From an uncultured Bacteroidales bacterium (GTDB lineage: Bacteria > Bacteroidota > Bacteroidia > Bacteroidales > Bacteroidaceae): a stretch of 10,139 bases of DNA. A program made the position numbers and the translations under genes. Positions 1-7,388 of the stretch are shown in pieces. Numbering within the stretch: position 1 is the first letter of the stretch; every line of letters begins with the position of its first letter. The stretch covers positions 1 through 10,139 of the forward strand of contig CAMAMZ010000067.1 of the NCBI GenBank assembly GCA_945837185.1, read 5' to 3'. The notes under the pieces were generated by a model that saw only the letters and a list, made by a program, of their open reading frames with translations, had not been told where the DNA came from and ran no database searches.

Positions 1-13
1 TTATAATAACGAT

Positions 14-352
14 ATGATATTGACAACAACCCCTAACATTGAAGGTCATACCATCCTAACATATAAGGGATTGGTGACGGGAGAAACCATTATAGGAGCA
101 AATTTCGTGAAGGACTTTTTTGCAGGCATACGAGATGTGTTTGGAGGCAGAAGCGGGTCGTACGAAAAGGTATTGCGTGAAGCCAAAGACACTGCCTTGC
201 GCGAATTGCAGGAACGGGCAGAAGAAATGGGTGCCAATGCCGTAGTGGGCATTGACCTCGATTATGAGGTGATGGGAAACAATGGGTCGATGTTGATGGT
301 AACAGCAAGTGGTACAGCCGTGGTGGTGAAGAATGCTGCACCTCAACAATAA
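14..352 (+). CDS. YbjQ/UPF0145 family putative heavy-metal-binding protein
   Basis: This is a 112-residue protein of the YbjQ (UPF0145, DUF74) family, small cytoplasmic proteins that form ring-like oligomers and whose function is not established despite the 'heavy-metal-binding' label. The family hallmarks are visible in order: an N-terminal TTPNIEG segment, VTGE near residue 22, a GANF...DFFAGIRD..GGRSG.YE block at about residues 28-51, a helical stretch rich in Glu and Arg (54-71), MGANAVVGIDLDYE (72-85) and a closing GSMLMV...GTAV strand (91-103). The length and the start (M-x-x-TTP) match full-length relatives such as E. coli YbjQ, so the gene looks complete. There is no signal peptide or membrane segment. 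Only 13 bases precede it, so its promoter and operon context cannot be judged. It ends just before a short inverted repeat and the promoter of the next gene, and so is probably not cotranscribed with that gene. The family call is firm; the biological role is not known. Confidence 0.95.
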   Translation: MILTTTPNIEGHTILTYKGLVTGETIIGANFVKDFFAGIRDVFGGRSGSYEKVLREAKDTALRELQERAEEMGANAVVGIDLDYEVMGNNGSMLMVTASGTAVVVKNAAPQQ

Positions 353-371
353 AAATAAACGAGTTTATTTT
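352..371 (+). terminator. AT-rich inverted repeat after the ybjQ-like gene, possible weak terminator
   Basis: AAAATAAAC (352-360) and GTTTATTTT (363-371) are perfect 9-bp inverted arms separated by GA. The repeat begins at the last base of the stop codon. Read as RNA it folds into an 8-bp AU-rich stem with a CGAG tetraloop, with U residues in the right arm. It sits where a terminator is expected. Its low GC content and the lack of a clean U tract after the stem make intrinsic termination uncertain. The right arm also overlaps the TTTG box of the next promoter. Confidence 0.4.
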
Positions 372-399
372 GTATTGTCTTCGGTTTGCATTATCTTTG
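369..399 (+). promoter_or_regulatory. Bacteroidota-type promoter for the ABC-F gene
   Basis: TTTG at 369-372 is followed after 19 nt by TATCTTTG at 392-399. This matches the Bacteroidota primary-sigma consensus (TTTG, a gap of about 19-21 nt, then TAnnTTTG). Transcription would be expected to start at about 404-407, giving a leader of roughly 75 nt before the ATG at 481. The assignment rests only on consensus and spacing. Confidence 0.7.
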
Positions 400-409
400 C
401 AACGTAATT

Positions 410-432
410 TACCAAGGGAATTCCTTTTGGTA
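410..432 (+). promoter_or_regulatory. Hairpin at the start of the ABC-F leader
   Basis: TACCAA (410-415) and TTGGTA (427-432) are perfect inverted arms. Inside them, GGG can pair with CTT through one G-C and two G-U pairs, leaving a loop of about 5 nt around AATTC. It lies a few bases after the predicted transcription start, so it would form a 5'-end hairpin in the ABC-F mRNA. A role in mRNA stability or control of expression is inference. Confidence 0.45.
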
Positions 433-480
433 AGAGGTATTATTGCACATTATATAATATAGAGAATAAAGAGTCGGGAT

Positions 481-2439
481 ATGATTTCTGTAGAGAATCT
501 CAGCGTGTCTTTCGGAGCCAAACCACTGTTTCAGAATGTGAGTTTCGTTGTGAATGAACGGGATCGCATTGCCTTGGTGGGCAAGAATGGAGCTGGAAAG
601 TCGACGATGCTAAAGATATTGTGTGGCCTCCAACAGCCTACCTCGGGCGTGGTGGCCATTCCTAATGATACAACGATAGGCTATCTTCCTCAGGTGATGA
701 AGCTGGCTGATGATACTACTGTCGCTGAGGAGGCAAGAAAGGCATTTGCTGAAACACGTAAGATGAAAGAGCGTTTGCTGCAAATGGAAAACGAGATGGC
801 TTCAAGAAGCGATTATGAATCGGAAGCCTATCATGCACTCGTTGAGCGATACACCATGGAGCATGACCGCTATATGATGCTGGGTGGAGACAATTACGAA
901 GCGGCTTTGGAACGAACGCTCATAGGATTGGGTTTCTCGCGAACAGATTTCCAACGTCCTACACGTGAGTTCTCCGGTGGATGGCGCATGAGAATCGAAT
1001 TGGCTAAACTGCTATTGCAGCAACCCGACGTACTGCTGCTCGATGAGCCTACCAACCATCTTGACATAGAAAGTATCCAATGGTTGGAGCAGTTTTTGGC
1101 TCAGTCGGCCAAGGCTGTTGTATTGGTGAGTCACGACCGTGCCTTTATCAATCACGTCACGCGTCGCACACTTGAAATAACCTGTGGTCATATAGAGGAT
1201 TATAAGGTAGGCTACGACCAATATGTAACCTTGCGGGCTGAGCGTCGCGCACAGCAGTTAAGGGCTTACGAGAATCAGCAAAAGGAAATAGCTGATATAA
1301 AGGATTTTATAGAGCGCTTTCGTTACAAACCAACGAAGGCTGTACAGGTGCAAAGTCGCATCAAACAGTTGGAAAAGATTGTGCCTATTGAAATAGATGA
1401 GGTTGACCGTTCTGCCATGCGTTTGAAGTTCCCTCCTTGTTTAAGGAGTGGCGACTTCCCTGTAATCTGTGATGAGGTTGGCAAAGCATACGGGAATCAT
1501 ACCGTTTTTGAACAAGTGAACCTAACCATCCGAAGAGGAGAGAAAGTGGCATTTGTTGGCAAGAATGGTGAAGGAAAGTCAACCTTGGTGAAATGTATCA
1601 TGGGCGAGATACCATTTACCGGCACGCTCAAGATAGGGCATAATGTGCAAATTGGCTATTTCGCACAGAACCAAGCACAACTTCTTGATGAGGAAATAAC
1701 CATCTACGATACCATAGACCGTGTGGCCACCGGCGACATGCGACTCAAGATAAATGACCTGTTGGGAGCATTTATGTTTGGCGGGGAAATTTCAGAAAAG
1801 AAGGTTAAGGTGTTGAGCGGTGGAGAGCGGAGCAGACTGGCAATGATCAGGTTGCTGTTGGAACCCGTAAACCTGTTGATATTGGATGAGCCCACAAACC
1901 ATTTGGACATGCAGTCGAAGGATGTGCTGAAAGAAGCTATTCGGGCATTTGATGGCACTGCTATCATTGTGAGCCACGACCGTGAGTTCTTGGACGGATT
2001 GGTGACCAAGGTATATGAATTTGGTGGAGGACATGTTAGGGAGCATATTGGAGGCATTTACGACTATCTGAAGGTTCATAACGCCCAGTCGATACAAGAG
2101 GCATTGTCGGTGTCTGGTAGCAGGACACTACAAGCTCATGTGGCAAACGAGGAGAAGACCGAAAAGCAAGAGCCAACAGCACAGAAGCAAAACTATTTGG
2201 CGCGTAAAGAACAACAGAAGAAAGTGAAGAAGGTGCAACGTGCCGTGGAGGAGTGTGAAAAGGAAATTGCCCGTATGGAACAACGGCTCAAGGAACTGGA
2301 TGAGTTGTTCTTGCAACCGGAACATGCTGCCAATATGGAGTTGGTGACAGAATATACGCACACAAGACAAGTGTTGGAACACGCCAATGAACAATGGATG
2401 GAATTGTCGGAAGAACTGGAAGCATTGCAATCTGTGTGA
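481..2439 (+). CDS. ABC-F family ATPase (YheS/YdiF/Uup-like), ribosome-associated
   Basis: This 652-residue soluble ABC protein has two nucleotide-binding domains and no membrane segments, the layout of ABC-F proteins, which bind the ribosomal E site and act in translation. Domain 1 has Walker A GKNGAGKST (34-42), an arm insertion at about 86-140, the signature FSGGW (164-168) and Walker B LLLDEP with catalytic Glu189. The interdomain linker (about 250-305) is a charged helical hairpin containing FRYKPTKAVQVQSR, typical of the ribosome-contacting P-site motif region. Domain 2 has Walker A GKNGEGKST (360-368), signature LSGGE (445-449) and Walker B LLILDEP with Glu470. Residues from about 570 to 650 are a Lys/Glu-rich coiled coil, as in Uup and YheS. 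The length and coiled coil favour a housekeeping factor over the shorter antibiotic-resistance ABC-Fs. Both ATP sites appear intact. The start gives the normal N-terminus M-I-S-V-E-N-L. It has its own predicted promoter and a structured leader. The exact subfamily is uncertain. Confidence 0.96.
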   Translation: MISVENLSVSFGAKPLFQNVSFVVNERDRIALVGKNGAGKSTMLKILCGLQQPTSGVVAIPNDTTIGYLPQVMKLADDTTVAEEARKAFAETRKMKERLLQMENEMASRSDYESEAYHALVERYTMEHDRYMMLGGDNYEAALERTLIGLGFSRTDFQRPTREFSGGWRMRIELAKLLLQQPDVLLLDEPTNHLDIESIQWLEQFLAQSAKAVVLVSHDRAFINHVTRRTLEITCGHIEDYKVGYDQYVTLRAERRAQQLRAYENQQKEIADIKDFIERFRYKPTKAVQVQSRIKQLEKIVPIEIDEVDRSAMRLKFPPCLRSGDFPVICDEVGKAYGNHTVFEQVNLTIRRGEKVAFVGKNGEGKSTLVKCIMGEIPFTGTLKIGHNVQIGYFAQNQAQLLDEEITIYDTIDRVATGDMRLKINDLLGAFMFGGEISEKKVKVLSGGERSRLAMIRLLLEPVNLLILDEPTNHLDMQSKDVLKEAIRAFDGTAIIVSHDREFLDGLVTKVYEFGGGHVREHIGGIYDYLKVHNAQSIQEALSVSGSRTLQAHVANEEKTEKQEPTAQKQNYLARKEQQKKVKKVQRAVEECEKEIARMEQRLKELDELFLQPEHAANMELVTEYTHTRQVLEHANEQWMELSEELEALQSV

Positions 2440-2464
2440 ATAGTCAAATGGATTCTTAGAGAGG

Positions 2465-2497
2465 GTATATTAATAAGAGTGTGTATATTAAATAAGA
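2465..2497. repeat. Short AT-rich direct repeat upstream of the M13 peptidase gene
   Basis: GTATATTAATAAGA (2465-2478) is repeated as GTATATTAAATAAGA (2483-2497). The copies are 18 nt apart from start to start and differ by one inserted A. The pair lies between the ABC-F stop and the peptidase start, about 70-100 nt before that ATG. It could be a pair of regulator sites or a chance repeat in AT-rich DNA. No TAnnTTTG promoter box was found in the 2440-2563 region. The last 25 bases before the ATG are A-rich, as is common for Bacteroidota translation starts without a Shine-Dalgarno sequence. Confidence 0.4.
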
Positions 2498-2563
2498 TAT
2501 GAAGCGATTTCGCTATGAATCCATCTCAAATGAAATAACAAAAAAATAAATAGATACAAACTT

Positions 2564-4597
2564 ATGATGATGAAAAGAATTATACCTATGGTTCTTATGA
2601 TGTCGGCCCCCATAATGGGCATTGCGCAGAATAAGTCGGGTTTGGATATGTCGAACTTGGATAAGACAACCAAACCTGCTGATGACTTTTATCAGTTTGC
2701 AAATGGCGGATGGTTGAAAGCCAATCCTCTTCCTGCAGCATATAGTAGTTTCGGTACCTTCAATCAACTTCAGGAAGACAATAACAAGCGTATCAATAGT
2801 ATTCTTGATGATTTGAAGAACAAAAAATATCAGGAAGGAACCATTGAGCGTAAACTGTCAGACTTTTACAAACTGGCCCTTGACGTGGAGCGAAGAAACC
2901 GTGAAGGCATAGCACCCGTAAAGCCTATCCTGGATGAGATTGAGGCAGCGGTGAGCTTAGATGACCTGCATAAACTGCAACTGAAATATGCCGATAGAGG
3001 ATATGGTGTGCAGTTCGGCTCTTATTTTGGAGCGGATGACAAGAACGTAACGATGAATATCCTCAATGTGTCACAAGGAGGTTTGACACTGGGACAGAAG
3101 GATTATTATTTGAACAACGACGAAGCAACGGTGGCTATCCGTGAGGCTTACCGGAAGCATATTGCACGGATGTTCACATTGTATGGGTTCAACCAGCAAC
3201 AAGCGGAGGCCAAAGGTCAGGCTATCTTCCGTCAGGAAACATTGGTGGCTTTGATTTCCAAAAGTCCGACTGAATTGCGTGACCCCCAAGCCAATTACAA
3301 CAAAATGACCTTGAAGGAGTTTACATCGCTTTACCCACATATTCCTTTGGCTTCTTTATCGGTAGCGGAAGGTATTAAGCCAGAGCATTTGGCTGAAATG
3401 GTTGTAGGGCAACCCTCCTTTATGGAAGGATTAGACAAATTGATTGCTTTGCAGACCGTTGAAGAACTGAAGGCTCTCATGGAGTGGGATGTCATCATGA
3501 GTTCCACAAGTTTCCTTAGCGATGAAATACGTGAGGCGCAATTTGATTTCTTTGGAAAAACCATGAGTGGACGCAAGGAGGACTTCCCACTATGGAAGCG
3601 TGCTACCAGTCAGGTTGAAGCGCAGATGGGCGAAGCTTTGGGAAAGATGTATGCACAACGTTTCTTCCCGGAGAGCTCTAAGAAAATGATGGAGGAATTG
3701 GTGCACCATCTGCAAGTGTCGCTTGGGCAGCGTATTGATGCCCAAACATGGATGAGCGATGAAACAAAAGCCAATGCACACAAGAAACTCGACAAGTTCT
3801 ATGTGAAAATCGGTTATCCCAATAAATGGACTGATTATAGCTCGCTGACCATCAATCCCGACAAGAGTTTCTATGAAAATGTACTCGCATGTAGAAAGTT
3901 TGCGCACGACAAGCATATCGCAGACAAAGCAGGAAAGCCGGTGGATCGTGACGAATGGTATATGAATCCACAAACCGTTAACGCTTATTATAATCCGACA
4001 ACGAATGAAATCTGCTTCCCTGCTGGAATCCTGCAATATCCTTTCTTCAGTCCTAAGGCCGATGAAGCATTTAATTATGGTGCCATAGGAGTTGTAATTG
4101 GACACGAAATGACACATGGCTTCGATGATCAAGGTAGGCAGTATGATGATACGGGTATGTTAAAAGACTGGTGGACTGCTGCCGATGCAGAAGGATTCAA
4201 TAAACGGGCAGAGGTATGTGTGGACTTCTTCAACCATATTCAAGTATTGCCCGGACTGTATGCAAATGGCCAATTTACGCTCGGTGAGAATTTGGCCGAC
4301 CATGGCGGACTGATGGTGTCTTTCAATGCGTTTAAGAATGCTACTGCTGCAAAACCACTGAAGCAGAAAGATGGATTTACACCCGAACAACGCTTCTTCC
4401 TGGCCTATGCAGGAGTGTGGGGACAGCATATCACAGAACAGGAGATACGCAATCGTGTAAAGAGCGACCCACATTCGCTTGGTGAATGGCGTGTAAATGG
4501 TGCTTTGCCACATATCGACGCATGGTATGAGGCATTCCAGATTAAAGAGGGTGACAAACTGTTTATTCCCAAGAATCAACGTCTGGAACTTTGGTAA
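2564..4597 (+). CDS. pepO: M13 family zinc metallopeptidase, exported (PepO/neprilysin-like)
   Basis: This is a 677-residue zinc endopeptidase of family M13, expected to cut short peptides in the periplasm. Residues 1 to about 21 form a signal peptide (basic MMMKR, hydrophobic core, cleavage around GIAQ); no lipobox Cys is present. The N-terminal M13 domain opens with DDFYQFANGGW. The catalytic domain has NAYYNP (473-478), HEMTH (514-518) with zinc ligands His514 and His518 and catalytic Glu515, and ENLAD (575-579) with the third ligand Glu575 and the supporting Asp579. DPHS with His637 and WRVNG with Arg643 correspond to the transition-state His and substrate-binding Arg of neprilysin. The C-terminus ends RLELW, so it lacks the Cys of the mammalian CxxW ending. 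The length is normal and all catalytic residues are present. Three Met codons in a row leave the exact start open within two residues. It stands between a 124-nt and a 47-nt intergenic space. Substrates are unknown. Confidence 0.96.
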   Translation: MMMKRIIPMVLMMSAPIMGIAQNKSGLDMSNLDKTTKPADDFYQFANGGWLKANPLPAAYSSFGTFNQLQEDNNKRINSILDDLKNKKYQEGTIERKLSDFYKLALDVERRNREGIAPVKPILDEIEAAVSLDDLHKLQLKYADRGYGVQFGSYFGADDKNVTMNILNVSQGGLTLGQKDYYLNNDEATVAIREAYRKHIARMFTLYGFNQQQAEAKGQAIFRQETLVALISKSPTELRDPQANYNKMTLKEFTSLYPHIPLASLSVAEGIKPEHLAEMVVGQPSFMEGLDKLIALQTVEELKALMEWDVIMSSTSFLSDEIREAQFDFFGKTMSGRKEDFPLWKRATSQVEAQMGEALGKMYAQRFFPESSKKMMEELVHHLQVSLGQRIDAQTWMSDETKANAHKKLDKFYVKIGYPNKWTDYSSLTINPDKSFYENVLACRKFAHDKHIADKAGKPVDRDEWYMNPQTVNAYYNPTTNEICFPAGILQYPFFSPKADEAFNYGAIGVVIGHEMTHGFDDQGRQYDDTGMLKDWWTAADAEGFNKRAEVCVDFFNHIQVLPGLYANGQFTLGENLADHGGLMVSFNAFKNATAAKPLKQKDGFTPEQRFFLAYAGVWGQHITEQEIRNRVKSDPHSLGEWRVNGALPHIDAWYEAFQIKEGDKLFIPKNQRLELW

Positions 4598-4644
4598 ACA
4601 TCACAATCACATAGTCCTAACCCTATAATTAACAAACAGATACT

Positions 4645-5562
4645 ATGCCATTAAGATTGCCGGATGGCCTCCCTGCCATATCGCTTTTGAAAAAGGAGAA
4701 CATCTTTGTGATGGACGAAACACGGGCACACAGTCAGCAAATACGACCGTTGCGCATTGTGATTCTCAATCTCATGCCTTTGAAGATTACAACTGAAACC
4801 GATTTGGTGAGGTTGTTGTCGAATACACCTTTACAGATGGAGATTAACTTCATGAAGTTGAAAAGTCATACGCCAAAGAATACCCCGGTAGAACACATGA
4901 TGATGTTCTATCGGGATTCTCAGGAGTTGATGAAACAGAAGTTTGATGGCATGATTGTTACAGGTGCACCTGTGGAAACGGTGCCTTATGAAGATGTTGA
5001 TTATTGGCGTGAAATCAACGACATTTTCGATTGGGCTCGAACGCATGTGCAAAGCACGTTGTATCTGTGTTGGGGGGCTATGGCCGCACTCTATCATTTC
5101 TATGGCATTCCCAAGTATATGCTGGAAAAGAAATGCTTTGGTATCTTTGAAACGGTTCCTTCCGACGACCGCTTGCCTATATTCCGAGGGTTTGATGATG
5201 TTTTCCATATGCCTCATAGCAGGCATACCGAAGTGCGAAAAACAGATATAGAGAAGGTGCCGGATTTATCCATCATCGCAGAGTCTGAAGAGGCGGGTGT
5301 GTGTATCGTTACTTCGCGTAATGGACGGGAGTTCTATATCCTTGGTCATCTTGAATATGCTCCCAATACCCTTGATTTGGAATACCGAAGGGATTTGGGC
5401 AAGCGCGACGATGTGGAGAAACCGGTGCATTATTATCGCAACAATGATGCAGCACAACCTCCTATGGTTACCTGGCGTTCGGCTGCCAACCTGTTCTATA
5501 GTAACTGGATAGATTATTATGTGTATCAGGAGACACCTTACGACATTAATGATATAGAATGA
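4645..5562 (+). CDS. metA: Homoserine O-acyltransferase MetA (predicted acetyl-CoA-using)
   Basis: This 305-residue cytoplasmic enzyme acylates the hydroxyl of L-homoserine, the first committed step of methionine synthesis. The MetA hallmarks run the whole length: start MPLRLPDGLPA, RPLRIVILNLMP (34-45), NTPVEH (79-84), VTGAPVE (105-111), the nucleophile Cys142 in LCWGAMAAL, FDDVFHMPHSRH, and GHLEY with catalytic His235 and Glu237. The start gives the same N-terminus and residue numbering as E. coli MetA. Position 111 is Glu (Gly in E. coli). In characterised MetA proteins this residue sets the acyl donor: Glu gives acetyl-CoA use and Gly gives succinyl-CoA use. The product is therefore predicted to be O-acetylhomoserine, although databases often label this family homoserine O-succinyltransferase. 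The 47-nt spacer upstream shows no riboswitch-sized structure and no good promoter. The stop overlaps the next start (ATGA), so it is probably translated together with the U32 gene. Confidence 0.97.
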   Translation: MPLRLPDGLPAISLLKKENIFVMDETRAHSQQIRPLRIVILNLMPLKITTETDLVRLLSNTPLQMEINFMKLKSHTPKNTPVEHMMMFYRDSQELMKQKFDGMIVTGAPVETVPYEDVDYWREINDIFDWARTHVQSTLYLCWGAMAALYHFYGIPKYMLEKKCFGIFETVPSDDRLPIFRGFDDVFHMPHSRHTEVRKTDIEKVPDLSIIAESEEAGVCIVTSRNGREFYILGHLEYAPNTLDLEYRRDLGKRDDVEKPVHYYRNNDAAQPPMVTWRSAANLFYSNWIDYYVYQETPYDINDIE

Positions 5563-7388
5563 GAACGCTCGAACTGTTGGCTCCGGCCAAGAATATAGCA
5601 TGTGGCATGGCAGCCATCGACCATGGAGCGGATGCTGTGTATATAGGGGCTCCACGTTTTGGTGCCAGAGCTGCGGCAGGCAATTCCGTGGAAGACATAG
5701 CCCGATTGTGTGCCTATGCCCATCGTTTCGGTGTGAAGGTGTATGTAACGCTGAACACCTTGGTTTATGATGCCGAACTCTCGGCAACGATGCAGTTGAT
5801 GAACGAACTGAAAGTTGCAGGGGTAGACGCACTCTTGGTGCAGGATATGGGGATTGCATCGCATGCCCCAATCGCTGTGCATGCCTCTACCCAGTGTGAT
5901 GCCCGTACGCCGGAAAAGGTGGCATGGTTGCAACAGTGCGGCTTTCGGAGGGTTGTGTTGGCCAGAGAACTTTCTTTAGACGAAATAAGAGCTGTGCATG
6001 AAGCTGTGCCGGATGTCGAACTGGAGGTGTTTGTACATGGTGCGCTTTGTGTGAGCTATTCCGGGGTTTGTTATGCTTCACAATATTGTTTTAAACGGAG
6101 TGCCAACCGAGGTGAGTGTGCGCAGTTCTGTCGTATGAAGTTTGATTTGATCGATGCTGAACAGCGGGAGATTATTCATCAGCGTCATCTGCTCTCTTTG
6201 AAGGATCTCTGTCGTATTGACGCTTTGGAGGCATTGGCCGATGCCGGTGCGTGTTCTTTCAAGATTGAAGGACGCTTGAAGGATGTAGCGTATGTGAAGA
6301 ATGTGGTGGCTGCTTATTCGCAACGGTTAGACGAACTCGTGGCCAAGCGTCCACAGCATTATGTACGTGCTTCCCGGGGTAGGGTAACCTACCATTTCAC
6401 CCCCGATTTGGAGAAAACCTTTCATAGAGGCTATACCGACTATTTCCTATATGGCAGAAAGCGTGGCGATGTGAATTTCGATACGCCCAAAGCCATGGGA
6501 ACTTATGTGGGACGGGTGAAGGAGATAAGAGGTAATTCCTTTACGGTGGCTGGTGTGGAAGCGTTTGGCAATGGCGATGGACTGTGCTTTGTTAATGAGA
6601 ACAAAGAGTTGGAGGGTTTTCGGGTGAATAGGGTAGTGGGCAACCGCCTCTATCCACAGCGTATGCCTCAACAGTTAAAACAGGGAATGGCACTTTACCG
6701 CAATACGGATAGTGCCTTTGAACGTATTTTGGCAGGTATTACTGCTGAACGTCGTCTGCCCATCACGATGGTGTTCGGTTGTACAGGTGATGGGTTCTAC
6801 CTGTCTGTGGGGGATTGTAGGGTGGAGGTTCCCTTTGCACATCAGGAAGCTCGTAATCCCCAAACGGAGAATATCAAAGCACAATTATCGCGCTTAGGCA
6901 CAACCGAGTATGTCTGTGAGGAGGTAGTCATTAAGGATGAGGCTGATACCTTCTTTGTTCCTTCCAGTATATTGGGACAGATGCGACGGGCACTCATAGA
7001 AAAGATGGCAAACCAGGGCGTATCTCTAACCCAGTCTGTTGTTGCGGGGATAGCTCATCAGCATCCAGCGGTATCGGCTTGGCAGCGTGAGTATAAACAA
7101 TATTCTTACCTTTATAATATTTCCAATGCTTGGGCTCAACAATGGTATGCGGCAGCGGGGTTAACACATCAAGAACCAGCCTTCGAACTGAAACCTCATG
7201 AAAAGGGGCTTGTCATGCAGTGCCGCTATTGTCTGCGCTATGCCTTGGGGCATTGTGTGCGTCGTGGAGGAACAGTTCCGCAATGGAAAGAGCCCTTGTC
7301 TTTACGTCTGTCAGACGGAAGAACATTTGGTCTGCGCTTCTTGTGTGATAAATGTCAGATGAATATTTATGCTGAGCATGAAAAGTAG
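5559..7388 (+). CDS. U32 family protein, RlhA/YdcP type (annotated as peptidase/collagenase)
   Basis: This 609-residue cytoplasmic protein belongs to family U32. The family was named for a reported collagenase (PrtC), but its characterised E. coli members RlhA and TrhP hydroxylate 23S rRNA and tRNA bases and depend on Fe-S clusters. The N-terminal barrel opens LELLAPAKN and includes GADAVYIGAPRFGAR. The U32 signature EVFVHGALCVSYSG...S occupies 156-174. The likely 4Fe-4S ligands are Cys164 and Cys171 with Cys187 and Cys191 in NRGECAQFCR; Cys177 is an extra nearby Cys. SFKIEGRLK and VAYVKNVV follow at about residues 235-250. The central and C-terminal part fits the longer RlhA form (E. coli RlhA is about 650 residues). 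The tail holds CRYC (555-558), Cys566 and CDKC (596-599), a possible metal site. It starts inside the metA stop (ATGA), and its end overlaps the next gene. An RNA-modification role is more likely than proteolysis, but the substrate is not shown. Confidence 0.93.
   Translation: MRTLELLAPAKNIACGMAAIDHGADAVYIGAPRFGARAAAGNSVEDIARLCAYAHRFGVKVYVTLNTLVYDAELSATMQLMNELKVAGVDALLVQDMGIASHAPIAVHASTQCDARTPEKVAWLQQCGFRRVVLARELSLDEIRAVHEAVPDVELEVFVHGALCVSYSGVCYASQYCFKRSANRGECAQFCRMKFDLIDAEQREIIHQRHLLSLKDLCRIDALEALADAGACSFKIEGRLKDVAYVKNVVAAYSQRLDELVAKRPQHYVRASRGRVTYHFTPDLEKTFHRGYTDYFLYGRKRGDVNFDTPKAMGTYVGRVKEIRGNSFTVAGVEAFGNGDGLCFVNENKELEGFRVNRVVGNRLYPQRMPQQLKQGMALYRNTDSAFERILAGITAERRLPITMVFGCTGDGFYLSVGDCRVEVPFAHQEARNPQTENIKAQLSRLGTTEYVCEEVVIKDEADTFFVPSSILGQMRRALIEKMANQGVSLTQSVVAGIAHQHPAVSAWQREYKQYSYLYNISNAWAQQWYAAAGLTHQEPAFELKPHEKGLVMQCRYCLRYALGHCVRRGGTVPQWKEPLSLRLSDGRTFGLRFLCDKCQMNIYAEHEK

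Noticed and set aside
429..464. A possible 11-codon TTG-start leader peptide before the ABC-F gene, as seen for some antibiotic-resistance ABC-F genes.
   Set aside because: It has a non-ATG start and no ribosome-binding signal, and the protein looks like the housekeeping coiled-coil type rather than a resistance type.
481..2439. The ABC-F gene as an antibiotic-resistance determinant.
   Set aside because: Its 652-residue length and C-terminal coiled coil fit Uup/YheS-like housekeeping proteins better, and no mobile-element signs or composition shift surround it.
2499..2549. A 16-codon open frame (ATG at 2499, TAA at 2547-2549) in the leader of the peptidase gene, with a small AGCG/CGCT hairpin inside it.
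   Set aside because: It is short, has no recognisable attenuator or regulatory codon run, and the 4-bp stem is weak. Nothing separates it from chance.
3590..4132. Long open frames on the minus strand, for example 180 codons opposite the peptidase gene and 201 codons at 5266-5871.
   Set aside because: They lie opposite clearly conserved genes, have no recognisable domains, and have Cys/His-rich composition typical of antisense reading.
4562..4593. A possible promoter for metA (TTTA, about 20 nt, GAACTTTG) inside the end of the peptidase gene.
   Set aside because: Both boxes deviate from consensus (GA for TA, TTTA for TTTG), so it is too weak to annotate; cotranscription with the peptidase gene remains possible.
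4598..4644. A SAM-type riboswitch or methionine control element before metA.
   Set aside because: The spacer is only 47 nt and shows no helices of the size or sequence needed for a SAM riboswitch.
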